In this document: positions 1 through 6,116 of the stretch, one piece after another
Position numbering within the stretch: position 1 is the stretch's first letter
Layout of the letters: every line of letters begins with the position of its first letter
Assembly (NCBI GenBank): GCA_023231265.1
Contig: JALNVT010000135.1
Coordinates: forward strand, 1-7,223
Direction: 5' to 3'
Source: Sphaerochaetaceae bacterium
GTDB taxonomy: Bacteria > Spirochaetota > Spirochaetia > Sphaerochaetales > Sphaerochaetaceae
Length of the DNA: 7,223 nucleotides
Position numbers and translations under genes: made by a program
The notes under the pieces: model-generated
What the model was told of the DNA's origin: nothing
Database searches by the model: none
What the model saw: only the letters and a program-made list of their open reading frames with translations

Positions 1-752
1 CCAATGAATCCAAGCATGCCGACAACTGCAACTGCAGAGGATGCAAGAAGGGATGATATTATGATCATGAGTAGTCTGAATGGTTCAACTCTCACACCAA
101 GATTCAATGCAATATCATCGCCAAGCATCATGATGTTCATCTGCTTTGATGTAACAATGCACACTGCAGCTCCAATGATAACTGATGGAAGGATGAGGAT
201 GATATCACTGCCTTCAATTAAGGAGAGAGAGCCGATTGAGAATGACAGCATTGATTTCATGTTGTCTGGATTCAATATGTAGGAGAGACTTATGAGAGAC
301 TTTGCAAGAGCAGATACTGCAACACCTGCAAGTACCATCCTCAGCGGTCTTATTCCGTTGACGTAGGAAGCTCTGTATATGAGTATGGTTGTCAGAAATG
401 CTCCAACAAATGCGATGAGAGGTTTCATGTAGAATAGGGAAGGATAAAACATGGTGAAGAATGTGACAAACAGACCAGCTCCTGCATTCACACCAATTAT
501 ATTGGGACTTGCCAGAGAGTTTCTCATTATTGCTTGAAGTATTGTACCAGACAGACTCAGAGATGCTCCAACCAGAATTCCAACTATGACTCTTGGCAAT
601 CGCACGTCAAATAGAACCATGTGATCCAAGGTTCCAGCGACAAGAATGTTGTCAAAATTGAGCTTCATCGTTCCTAACATCAGACCAAGGGCTGATGACA
701 ACATCAAAAAGAGTATGATTGCAATTTTAATTGCTCTCTTATTCTGTTTCAT
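1..752 (-). CDS. FecCD-family ABC transporter permease, C-terminal part outside window
   Basis: Membrane permease of a binding-protein-dependent ABC importer of the iron-siderophore/haem/vitamin B12 class. The first 250 codons are present and the window edge cuts the gene; family members are usually about 320-350 residues. Seen in the translation: a basic N-terminus and first membrane helix (about residues 8-27), then the family signature RLPRVIVGILVGASLSLSG (51-69) followed by RNSLASPNIIGVNAGAG (77-93). Next come several hydrophobic helices, a GDDIALNLGV segment (211-220) matching the family's LGEExAxxLGV region, and finally VGMLGFI, where the conserved GFIGLxxPH stretch begins. The ATG at 752-750 lies inside the end of the binding-protein gene (14-base overlap, ATGAAACAGAATAA). 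There is no good Shine-Dalgarno sequence, so translational coupling is likely. The ATP-binding subunit is presumably beyond the edge. Family assignment is firm; substrate is unknown. Confidence 0.93.
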   Translation of the reverse strand, partial: MKQNKRAIKIAIILFLMLSSALGLMLGTMKLNFDNILVAGTLDHMVLFDVRLPRVIVGILVGASLSLSGTILQAIMRNSLASPNIIGVNAGAGLFVTFFTMFYPSLFYMKPLIAFVGAFLTTILIYRASYVNGIRPLRMVLAGVAVSALAKSLISLSYILNPDNMKSMLSFSIGSLSLIEGSDIILILPSVIIGAAVCIVTSKQMNIMMLGDDIALNLGVRVEPFRLLMIIISSLLASSAVAVVGMLGFI

Positions 753-1803
753 ATAATTTGCTGTAGATGTATTCAAAGGCCTTTCCATAATTAGCGTTCG
801 GTTTGTATATACCATATTCCTTTGGAAGATAGTATATCCTGTTGTTCTTGAATGCCTTCAAAGATTGAAAAGTTGAATTGTCAAAAAGTTCAGCTTCAAA
901 AGCCTTCTTTGTTTCATCTTGGTCTCCCATCAATGAAACAAATATTATATCTGGATTTGATTGTGCAATATATTCCAAGTTGAATGGAATTCTCACATCA
1001 CTGGCACCAGGTACATCGTCTTCAATAATATTGTCTGCGCCCAACATGTCAACCATCTCGCCAACTTGAGCACTGCGAGTCTCCATGTATATATTTGTTG
1101 AGGATGAAAAAAGAACTGCAACCTCAGGAGCAGTCTTCTGTGCACTGGCTCTTTCAATTGTTGAACCAACCACATCCTCTATGTCTTTTGTTAAGGAATA
1201 ATCTGAATCATCGGTACCATTGATTGTGGAGAATAACTTGATGTTGTTTATGAAGCTGCTGTAGCCGTTCATTCTTGAATCGATGAGAAGAACGTCAATG
1301 TTCAAAGAGCGAAGCATCTTTGCAAGTCCCACTTGATTTTCAAGAGCTGCGTTCATTATCACAAGATCTGGATTTAACGAGAGTATGCTCTCTGTCGATA
1401 GAGATAGCATTGAACCCAAATCTATCAGGTCCTTTGCTTCATCCGGTAGATTGATCGTCCCTCTGACTCTGCTTAGAGATGTTCCACCTGAAAAATACCA
1501 TTGGTCCAAAAGAGAGTTGTAGCAGGTCACAACTCTTTTTGGATTCATTGCGACAGATTGTCTCTCACCTTGGTAGTCGGTGTAGAAAACTCTGTTATCT
1601 TTTACTTCAATGCTGTAGATATCTTCTATATCTGAAATATCCTCTGTCTGTGATTTGTTGGAATCAGATGAGGTTGTATCTTGAGAGATGGATGATGTGC
1701 TCTCTGAGGTAGTTTTATCTGCGTCTTCAGAGCAAGATACAGAAATAGCCAGTATCAGGATAAGTAGAATTGATATAGTGGTGCTTTTGATTTTAGTTTT
1801 CAT
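739..1803 (-). CDS. ABC transporter substrate-binding lipoprotein (FecB/BtuF-like, periplasmic binding protein type 2 family)
   Basis: Captures the ligand (iron-siderophore, haem or cobalamin class) outside the inner membrane and delivers it to the overlapping FecCD permease. The 354-residue product has a lysine-rich N-terminus, a hydrophobic helix (about 8-20) and Cys24 in AISVSC, a loose lipobox of the kind tolerated in spirochaetes. A Ser/Thr/Asp-rich tether follows (about 25-60). The binding domain (about 88-335) begins with the typical NPKRVVTCYNSLLDQWYFSGG and contains the family's ESILSLNPDLVIMNAA and LEYIAQSNPDIIFVS segments. The ATG at 1803 was chosen because it gives a proper signal peptide. 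The frame stays open to 1902, but that longer start would lie inside the glgP terminator. No Shine-Dalgarno sequence precedes any candidate start. Ligand-contacting residues cannot be named, so the substrate is left open. Confidence 0.88.
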   Translation of the reverse strand: MKTKIKSTTISILLILILAISVSCSEDADKTTSESTSSISQDTTSSDSNKSQTEDISDIEDIYSIEVKDNRVFYTDYQGERQSVAMNPKRVVTCYNSLLDQWYFSGGTSLSRVRGTINLPDEAKDLIDLGSMLSLSTESILSLNPDLVIMNAALENQVGLAKMLRSLNIDVLLIDSRMNGYSSFINNIKLFSTINGTDDSDYSLTKDIEDVVGSTIERASAQKTAPEVAVLFSSSTNIYMETRSAQVGEMVDMLGADNIIEDDVPGASDVRIPFNLEYIAQSNPDIIFVSLMGDQDETKKAFEAELFDNSTFQSLKAFKNNRIYYLPKEYGIYKPNANYGKAFEYIYSKLYETE

Positions 1804-1810
1804 GGTATCT

Positions 1811-1853
1811 GTTATACTATTTTTGAAATGTTTAATCACCATGTGATGCATCA
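1811..1853 (-). promoter_or_regulatory. Putative promoter and operator-like palindromes of the transporter pair
   Basis: Read on the minus strand, TATAAC (1816-1811) lies 17 bases after GTGATT (1839-1834), a weak sigma-70-like pair. Two inverted repeats sit at and above the -35 element: ATCAC-CAT-GTGAT (1835-1847) and the perfect palindrome TGATGCATCA (1844-1853). If this -10 is used, the transcript would begin about one to three bases before the ATG at 1803. That fits the missing Shine-Dalgarno sequence. The palindromes do not match Fur or DtxR boxes that I know. Promoter and operator roles are inferred. Confidence 0.35.
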
Positions 1854-1888
1854 AAAAATAGCTGCATTCATTATTTTTATCTGAAATG

Positions 1889-1921
1889 AAAAAAGCCTGC
1901 ACAGAAAATTTCTATGCAGGC
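1889..1921 (-). terminator. Rho-independent terminator of glgP
   Basis: On the minus strand GCCTGCA pairs with TGCAGGC (arms 1921-1915 and 1901-1895). After one mismatch the helix continues with AGAAA/TTTCT, and the stem is followed directly by six T. It starts about 20 bases after the glgP stop codon, so it should end glgP transcription and insulate the transporter genes downstream. Confidence 0.9.
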
Positions 1922-1941
1922 CTGTATATGGAAGAATCTGT

Positions 1942-4455
1942 TTATTTGAGCTTTTTAGCTTTTTCTAAAGCAGTTTCTTTCTGTGGTGCTGTTTTAACAG
2001 GACATGATTTAGCAGTCCAGATTTCATCAGCATATTCCTGTATTGTTCTATCGGAAGAGAACTTAGCAGATGCAGCCATATTCAATATAGCGCGTCTGTT
2101 CCATTCGCCTCTGTCAGAATGATATAGGTCTCTTGCAGATTTATGAGCTGCAGTGTACATATCAAGATCTGCAAACAAGAAGTACTTGTCACCATATTCA
2201 AGAAGACTCTTGATTAGAGGATCAAAGATATGAGGTTCACCTACATTGAAGAAACCAGAGTTGATCAATTCAACCACAGCCTTGACGTCTTCATTTGCAA
2301 GAATGTAATCATAAGGATTGTAGTGTGATGATAATTCAGCTATCTGCTCTTCGGTATTACCAAAGATGAACATGTTCTCCTTGCCAACTTCTTCTGCCAT
2401 CTCGACATTCGCACCATCTAAAGTACCAATTGTAAGAGCACCGTTTGCCATGAACTTCATGTTACCAGTACCAGAAGCTTCAGTTCCTGCAGTTGAGATC
2501 TGCTGACTGAGGTTTGTAGCTGGAATGATGCTCTCTGCCATAGTCACTCTGTAGTTAGGCATGAAATGAACATTGATCACCTTGTTGACAGATTTATCAC
2601 TGTTGATTGTCTTAGCAATGTTGTTTATGAATTTGATGATCAACTTAGCATTGACATATCCAGGAGCTGCCTTACCACCAAATAGGAAGGTAATTGGTTC
2701 CATATCATTTGGATTCAACTTGCCGTTTTTCAACTGAGTGTAGATAGTCAGAATGTTGAAAGCATTCAACAGCTGTCTCTTGTATTCATGAATACGCTTT
2801 ACTTGAGTATCAATCATTGTGGATGGATCTACAATCAAACCAGTATCACGTTTCAAGAAGTTTGCAGCCTTGATTTTGTTGTCTCTTTTGATTTTAGCAA
2901 AATCTTCAACAAAAGCTTTATCATCTGCGAATTTCTTGAGGCCCTTGATCTGTGAGAAATCTGTAATCCAACCATCACCAATAGCTTCAGTGATTTTATT
3001 TGCCAAAGCAGGGTTTGAATCAAGCAACCATCTTCTTTGAGTTATACCGTTTGTTTTGTTGTTGAAACGGTCTGGGAAGATTGTGTTGAATTCAGGGAAC
3101 ATGTTTGTTTCCAGCAATTGAGAGTGAAGGGCAGCAACACCATTTGTGCTGTGTGAACCTATTATTGAGAGGTTTGCCATTCTTACCATCTTAGGATTGG
3201 ATTCTTCAATTATGCTTACTTTTCCTAACTTCTCTGGTTGTAGAGGGAAGAATGCAGCTGCATGCTGTAGGAATCTCTGGTTGATTTCAAAAATAATTTG
3301 AACATGACGTGGAAGAGTCTCTTGAAGCATTGGTAGTGACCATTTTTCAAGAGCTTCAGGCATCAATGTGTGGTTTGTGTAACCAAGTGTGTCTACAGTT
3401 ATCTTCCAAGCAGTGTCCCAATCAAGATTCTCCTCGTCAACGAGAAGTCTCATCAATTCTGGAACTGTAAGAGATGGGTGAGTGTCATTCAGTTGGATTG
3501 CAGCATATTTAGGAAGTTCTTCCCATTTATGGTCTTTCTGTTTGAATCTTCTGAATATATCCTGAAGTGAGCATGATACAAAGAAGTACTGCTGTTTCAG
3601 TCTTAAAACTTTACCCATGTAGGCTGTATCGTTTGGATATAGTACCTGAGAGATGTTTTCTGCAGTAGTTTTAGCTCTTACTGATTCTGTGTAATCACCT
3701 TGGTTGAATTCTTGGAAATCAAATTCTTCTGCAGCTCTTGCTGACCAAAGTCTCAATGTGTTAACAGTTTTGCAGCCATAACCAACGATTGGCATATCAT
3801 AAGCCAGACCATTTACAGTCTCACCGCCAACCCATTTGTAGTTGTCTCTTCCATGTTCGTGAATGACTTTTACCTCACCACCAAAACGTACAGGGAACAG
3901 TAAATCAGGTCTTACAATTTCCCAAGGATTTGCATTCTTCAACCAGCTATCTGGAATCTCTTCCTGCCAACCATCACGTAGCTGTTGGTTGAAAATACCA
4001 TAATTATATCTGATTCCATAACCAAATGCAGGAATCTCTAAGGTTGCCAAAGAATCAAGGAAACAAGCTGCAAGACGGCCTAGACCACCATTACCCAAAC
4101 CAGCATCTGGTTCAATGTCCTTCAATTCTTCATATTCCTGTCCGATTTTTTTTAGAGCTTCTTTTGCTTCATCTTCAATTCCTAAATTGATGATGTTGTT
4201 TGTCATAGCACGACCCATCAAGAATTCAAGTGATAGATAATAAACTCTTTTGGCATCTGCCTTTCTTTGAGTGTCACGAGTTTCGTGCCATTGGTGCACG
4301 ATACGATCCATAATAGATCTAGCAAAAGCTTCGTATCTTATCTCCGGTGTGTTGTGATAGATATCAGCATCAAAGGTATACTTAAGATGTTCTGCGTAAT
4401 CTTGTTGGATATCTTTAGCACTATGGCCAAATTTTGTCTTCATTTCTACTGCCAT
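1942..4455 (-). CDS. glgP: Glycogen/alpha-glucan phosphorylase
   Basis: Cytoplasmic pyridoxal-phosphate enzyme that removes terminal glucose from glycogen or maltodextrins as glucose 1-phosphate, using inorganic phosphate. The product is 837 residues, full length for the bacterial family. Visible landmarks are VYYLSLEFLMGR (71-82), the glycine-rich DAGLGNGGLGRLAACF (117-132), QLNDTHPSL (321-329), YTNHTLMPEALEKW with His362 (359-372), TNGITQRRWL (468-477), KRIHEYKRQLLN (553-564), and EASGTGNMKFMANG (659-672), whose Lys667 should form the Schiff base with the cofactor. The short N-terminus lacks the serine phosphorylation segment of the animal muscle enzyme. The ATG at 4455 is supported by AGGAG eight bases upstream; the in-frame ATG five codons in is less well placed. 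It appears monocistronic, with its own terminator, and no other glycogen gene is in the window. All catalytic motifs look intact. Glycogen versus maltodextrin preference cannot be decided. Confidence 0.98.
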   Translation of the reverse strand: MAVEMKTKFGHSAKDIQQDYAEHLKYTFDADIYHNTPEIRYEAFARSIMDRIVHQWHETRDTQRKADAKRVYYLSLEFLMGRAMTNNIINLGIEDEAKEALKKIGQEYEELKDIEPDAGLGNGGLGRLAACFLDSLATLEIPAFGYGIRYNYGIFNQQLRDGWQEEIPDSWLKNANPWEIVRPDLLFPVRFGGEVKVIHEHGRDNYKWVGGETVNGLAYDMPIVGYGCKTVNTLRLWSARAAEEFDFQEFNQGDYTESVRAKTTAENISQVLYPNDTAYMGKVLRLKQQYFFVSCSLQDIFRRFKQKDHKWEELPKYAAIQLNDTHPSLTVPELMRLLVDEENLDWDTAWKITVDTLGYTNHTLMPEALEKWSLPMLQETLPRHVQIIFEINQRFLQHAAAFFPLQPEKLGKVSIIEESNPKMVRMANLSIIGSHSTNGVAALHSQLLETNMFPEFNTIFPDRFNNKTNGITQRRWLLDSNPALANKITEAIGDGWITDFSQIKGLKKFADDKAFVEDFAKIKRDNKIKAANFLKRDTGLIVDPSTMIDTQVKRIHEYKRQLLNAFNILTIYTQLKNGKLNPNDMEPITFLFGGKAAPGYVNAKLIIKFINNIAKTINSDKSVNKVINVHFMPNYRVTMAESIIPATNLSQQISTAGTEASGTGNMKFMANGALTIGTLDGANVEMAEEVGKENMFIFGNTEEQIAELSSHYNPYDYILANEDVKAVVELINSGFFNVGEPHIFDPLIKSLLEYGDKYFLFADLDMYTAAHKSARDLYHSDRGEWNRRAILNMAASAKFSSDRTIQEYADEIWTAKSCPVKTAPQKETALEKAKKLK

Positions 4456-4500
4456 AAAAGTTTCTCCTATTTATGTAGGTTTTTTGTTATTTACAGTTAA

Positions 4501-4529
4501 AATATATCAATAGGTCAGTACATATACAA
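4501..4529 (-). promoter_or_regulatory. Putative glgP promoter
   Basis: On the minus strand TTGTAT (4529-4524) is followed after 17 bases by TATATT (4506-4501). This would place the transcript start about 40 bases before the glgP ATG, upstream of the AGGAG ribosome-binding site. The -35 match is poor (three of six) and the region is AT-rich, so chance matches are easy. Confidence 0.4.
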
Positions 4530-4622
4530 GGTTATAGTAATTATTTTTCACCAAAAGACATATTCTGATGTATAATAAAAGAGATAAGTGAGAAAATTTA
4601 TGTTAAAAAAATAAAATAACAG

Positions 4623-4651
4623 TTGACAAAAGAGTCCGTGTTTGATAAGTT
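4623..4651 (+). promoter_or_regulatory. Putative stable-RNA promoter for tRNA-Thr/rpmG/tRNA-Trp
   Basis: A perfect TTGACA (4623-4628) is followed at suitable distance by an imperfect -10 (GATAAG at 4644-4649 or TAAGTT at 4646-4651). Next comes a GC-rich discriminator, CCCCGCG (4655-4661), in otherwise AT-rich DNA. That discriminator is typical of promoters under growth-rate or stringent control. The leader to the tRNA also holds a small hairpin, TTTGC/GCAAA (4673-4690). A lone TATAAT at 4571-4576 without a clear -35 could be an additional start. Confidence 0.6.
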
Positions 4652-4691
4652 GAACCCCGCGTGTATCGGTGTTTTGCAGATTGTCGCAAAT

Positions 4692-4763
4692 GCCCTTATA
4701 GCTCAGTGGTAGAGCACCACCTCGGTAAGGTGGGGGTCAGCAGTTCAAATCTGCTTGAGGGCT
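4692..4763 (+). tRNA. tRNA-Thr, anticodon GGU
   Basis: Complete 72-base cloverleaf. Acceptor GCCCTTA pairs with TGAGGGC (one T-G pair), with discriminator base T at 4763. The D stem is GCTC/GAGC, the anticodon stem CCACC/GGTGG, the variable region GGGTC, and the T stem AGCAG/CTGCT with loop TTCAAAT. The anticodon GGT at 4724-4726 reads ACC and ACU. The base before the anticodon (position 33, at 4723) is C instead of the nearly universal U. CCA is not encoded, so it must be added afterwards. It lies first in the transcript ahead of rpmG. Confidence 0.95.
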
Positions 4764-4802
4764 CTTAAAAAAAATCTACCTATAAAAATTAAAGGTATAA
4801 AC

Positions 4803-4822
4803 TGGCAGTAATTGCCAAGGAG
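4803..4822 (+). promoter_or_regulatory. Hairpin abutting the rpmG ribosome-binding site
   Basis: TGGCA (4803-4807) pairs with TGCCA (4813-4817) around a five-base loop. The last base of the stem is the first A of the Shine-Dalgarno AAGGAG (4817-4822), which lies six bases before the rpmG ATG. Such a stem could hold the site accessible or modulate initiation. The pairing is seen; a regulatory role is only inferred. Confidence 0.4.
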
Positions 4823-4828
4823 TAAGAT

Positions 4829-5005
4829 ATGGCTGGAAAGAAAAAAGGACCTGTAGAAAAGATAGCACTACAGTGCACATCATGCAAACAAAAGAACTAC
4901 ACAACTCAAAAGAATCGCCGTAACACACCAGGTAAGCTTGAATTGAACAAGTATTGTCCTTTTGAACACAAGCATACATTGCATAAAGAGACAAAAATTA
5001 AATAA
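4829..5005 (+). CDS. rpmG: Large-subunit ribosomal protein bL33
   Basis: Small basic protein of the 50S subunit, near the E site. The 58-residue product shows the L33 pattern: a lysine-rich start, IALQCTSC (12-19), KNYTTQKNRRNTPGKLELNKYCP (23-44; the family's NYxTxKNxxNxxxxLELxKYCP) and the ending HTLHKETK. It keeps the first zinc-type CxxC (Cys16, Cys19) and Cys43, but the usual fourth cysteine position is Glu46 (CPFEHKHT). The site is therefore a three-cysteine variant in which His47 or His49 might substitute, or zinc is not bound. The start is fixed by AAGGAG at a good distance. It is sandwiched between two tRNA genes, as is common in front of secE-nusG, and is probably processed from a joint transcript. 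Confidence 0.96.
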   Translation: MAGKKKGPVEKIALQCTSCKQKNYTTQKNRRNTPGKLELNKYCPFEHKHTLHKETKIK

Positions 5006-5015
5006 CATTATTTTT

Positions 5016-5123
5016 TCAATCGAGAAACTTACAGGTCAATAGCTCTAACGGCTAGAGCACTGGTCTCCAAAACCGGGTGTTGTAGGTTCGAATCCTACTT
5101 GACCTGTTGGTTTCTCGAATTGA
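5016..5123 (+). repeat. Inverted repeat bracketing tRNA-Trp
   Basis: The 13 bases at 5016-5028 (TCAATCGAGAAAC) are complementary to GTTTCTCGAATTGA at 5110-5123, with one bulged A. Only four bases separate the left arm from the 5' end of tRNA-Trp and three separate its discriminator base from the right arm. In the transcript the arms would stack beyond the acceptor stem as one extended helix. There is no following T-run, so this is not a canonical terminator. Confidence 0.8.
5033..5106 (+). tRNA. tRNA-Trp, anticodon CCA
   Basis: Complete 74-base cloverleaf. Acceptor AGGTCAA pairs perfectly with TTGACCT, with discriminator G at 5106. The D stem is GCTC/GAGC, the anticodon stem CTGGT/ACCGG (one T-G pair) with loop CTCCAAA, and the T stem GTAGG/CCTAC with loop TTCGAAT. 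The anticodon CCA is at 5067-5069 and U33 is normal. The 3' CCA is not encoded. The gene follows rpmG by 27 bases. Confidence 0.97.
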
Positions 5124-5144
5124 TTTATATCTATAATTAGTGTA

Positions 5145-5175
5145 AAATCTCAGTGATTCTGAATTGCTGAGATTT
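5145..5175 (+). repeat. Nine-base-pair inverted repeat upstream of secE
   Basis: AAATCTCAG (5145-5153) pairs perfectly with CTGAGATTT (5167-5175) across 13 bases. No T-run follows on the plus strand and only four T follow on the minus strand. It ends six bases before a perfect TATAAT, so it overlaps the -35 region of the putative secE promoter. It could act as an operator, or as a weak end point or processing stem for the tRNA-Trp transcript. Confidence 0.5.
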
Positions 5176-5186
5176 AGCAGTATAAT
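5157..5186 (+). promoter_or_regulatory. Putative secE-nusG promoter
   Basis: A consensus TATAAT at 5181-5186 has only a weak partner upstream (TTCTGA at 5157-5162, 18 bases away). Transcription from it would start about 60 bases before the secE ATG. Read-through from the tRNA/rpmG unit is the alternative or additional source of secE mRNA. Confidence 0.5.
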
Positions 5187-5255
5187 GGGTAATGTTAGAA
5201 TTCACTTTACAGGTGTTTAGAATAATCTTCATTTTTGAAGTTACGGAGTAAAAAT

Positions 5256-5435
5256 ATGAGTAAAATCAGTAGTTTTTTCAAAGAATCTCGCCAAGAACTT
5301 AAAAAAGTTGTTTGGCCATCAAAAGAACAAGTAGGAATTTCAACACGTGTTGTAATTGTTTCTGTATTTGTTTTTGCTGCAGTATTGGGTCTAGTTGACT
5401 ACCTATTACTACAGCTAATGTATTTGATATTTTAA
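5256..5435 (+). CDS. secE: Preprotein translocase subunit SecE
   Basis: Essential inner-membrane subunit that clamps the SecY channel in the Sec translocon. The 59-residue product is the short single-span form usual outside the enterobacteria. It has an amphipathic N-terminus with the hallmark FFKESRQELKKVVWPSKEQ (7-25), followed by one membrane helix (about 33-57). The ATG at 5256 is chosen because GGAG lies seven bases upstream. A TTG at 5235 in the same frame would add seven residues but would bury that ribosome-binding site. The stop codon is 12 bases before nusG, so the two form an operon in the order typical of bacteria. Confidence 0.96.
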   Translation: MSKISSFFKESRQELKKVVWPSKEQVGISTRVVIVSVFVFAAVLGLVDYLLLQLMYLIF

Positions 5436-5447
5436 TTAGGAAGAAAA

Positions 5448-6008
5448 ATGGCTAAAGGTTGGTACGTAGTTAATACCTACACAGGGTATGAACAGAAAAT
5501 AGAAAGAACAATTAATAAACTTAGAGAGAACAACGAAGATTTCGCAGATGTCTGTACTGAGGTTAAGGTTCCTTTCGAAACTGTGATCGAAATTAAGAAT
5601 GACAAAGAAAAAGAAGTAAAGAAGAAGATTCTTCCTGGCTATATTCTTGTTGAACTTGATTTACCAGAGAATACCTGGATGAAGTATTGTGGCGAAATTA
5701 AGAGAATTCAAGGTGTAACCGGATTCTTGACATCAAGTAGCAAGACCAAACCTAAACCATTGAACGAAACTGAAGTTAAAAGAATCTTTCAGAAAACTGG
5801 TGAAGTTCCTCAGGATAAGGTTTTCAAACCTCGTCAGAGCTTCTCTGTTGGTGAATCTGTTAAAATCATTGACGGACCTTTCGATACCTTCTCAGGTGAA
5901 ATCGAGAAAGTTAACCTTGAGAAAGGTAAGTTGACAGTCAGTGTCGGTATATTCGGCCGATCTACTCCAGTTGAAGTTGACTTCGATCAAGTAGAAAAAT
6001 TCGTATAA
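5448..6008 (+). CDS. nusG: Transcription termination/antitermination factor NusG
   Basis: Binds elongating RNA polymerase through its N-terminal domain, modulating pausing, and links it to Rho or to the ribosome (S10) through its C-terminal KOW domain. The 186-residue product is near the usual 180. The NGN domain (about 1-110) begins KGWYVVNTYTGYEQKIE and carries ILPGYILVEL (61-70) and IQGVTGFL (87-94). After a linker, the KOW domain (about 131-186) has FSVGESVKIIDGPF (132-145) and the ending VSVGIFGRSTPVEVDF (164-179). The start is supported by AGGAAG a few bases upstream. Its character resembles spirochaetal NusG as I remember it. A hairpin and a probable terminator follow, separating it from rplK. 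Confidence 0.98.
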   Translation: MAKGWYVVNTYTGYEQKIERTINKLRENNEDFADVCTEVKVPFETVIEIKNDKEKEVKKKILPGYILVELDLPENTWMKYCGEIKRIQGVTGFLTSSSKTKPKPLNETEVKRIFQKTGEVPQDKVFKPRQSFSVGESVKIIDGPFDTFSGEIEKVNLEKGKLTVSVGIFGRSTPVEVDFDQVEKFV

Positions 6009-6015
6009 ATTTAAA

Positions 6016-6036
6016 AGTGGTTATAACGAAGCCACT
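6016..6036 (+). other. Hairpin directly after nusG
   Basis: AGTGGT (6016-6021) pairs with GCCACT (6031-6036), including one T-G pair, around a nine-base loop, eight bases after the nusG stop codon. No T-run follows. It may protect the 3' end of the nusG message, or act with the terminator just downstream. Confidence 0.4.
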
Positions 6037-6078
6037 GAGACAAGCGCGATATATTCATATATTGCATCTCGTTTTTTT
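6037..6078 (+). terminator. Probable Rho-independent terminator after nusG
   Basis: GAGA (6037-6040) pairs with TCTC (6067-6070). After an internal loop, GCGATATAT (6046-6054) pairs with ATATATTGC (6057-6065). The structure is followed by G and seven T (6072-6078). The stem is AT-rich and interrupted, so termination may be partial, letting some transcripts continue into rplK. Confidence 0.65.
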
Positions 6079-6112
6079 ACAAATTCGTTAGAATATTAAT
6101 ATTGTTTATACT
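6076..6112 (+). promoter_or_regulatory. Putative promoter for rplK-rplA
   Basis: The T-run of the terminator merges into TTTACA (6076-6081), which could pair with TATTGT (6100-6105, 18-base spacing). A better -10, TATACT (6107-6112), has TTCGTT (6084-6089) at 17 bases. Either choice starts transcription upstream of the whole structured rplK leader. The exact elements are uncertain. Confidence 0.5.
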
Positions 6113-6116
6113 CCTC

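Noticed and set aside
4..282. Plus-strand open frame of 92 codons
   Set aside because: It lies opposite the FecCD permease, whose translation matches the family throughout; the plus frame shows no recognisable protein and no ribosome-binding site.
1804..1902. 33-residue N-terminal extension of the binding protein
   Set aside because: It would begin inside the glgP terminator stem and put the signal peptide 33 residues too far from the N-terminus.
2819..3570. Plus-strand open frames inside glgP (2819-3040, 3370-3570)
   Set aside because: They are antisense to conserved phosphorylase motifs and have no support of their own.
4776..4994. Minus-strand open frame of 72 codons across rpmG
   Set aside because: It is a shadow of rpmG, which is a clear L33 gene with a strong ribosome-binding site.
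5016..5123. Inverted repeat as target-site or integration scar of a mobile element in tRNA-Trp
   Set aside because: The repeat is inverted rather than direct, the tRNA is intact, and no integrase or partial tRNA copy is nearby.
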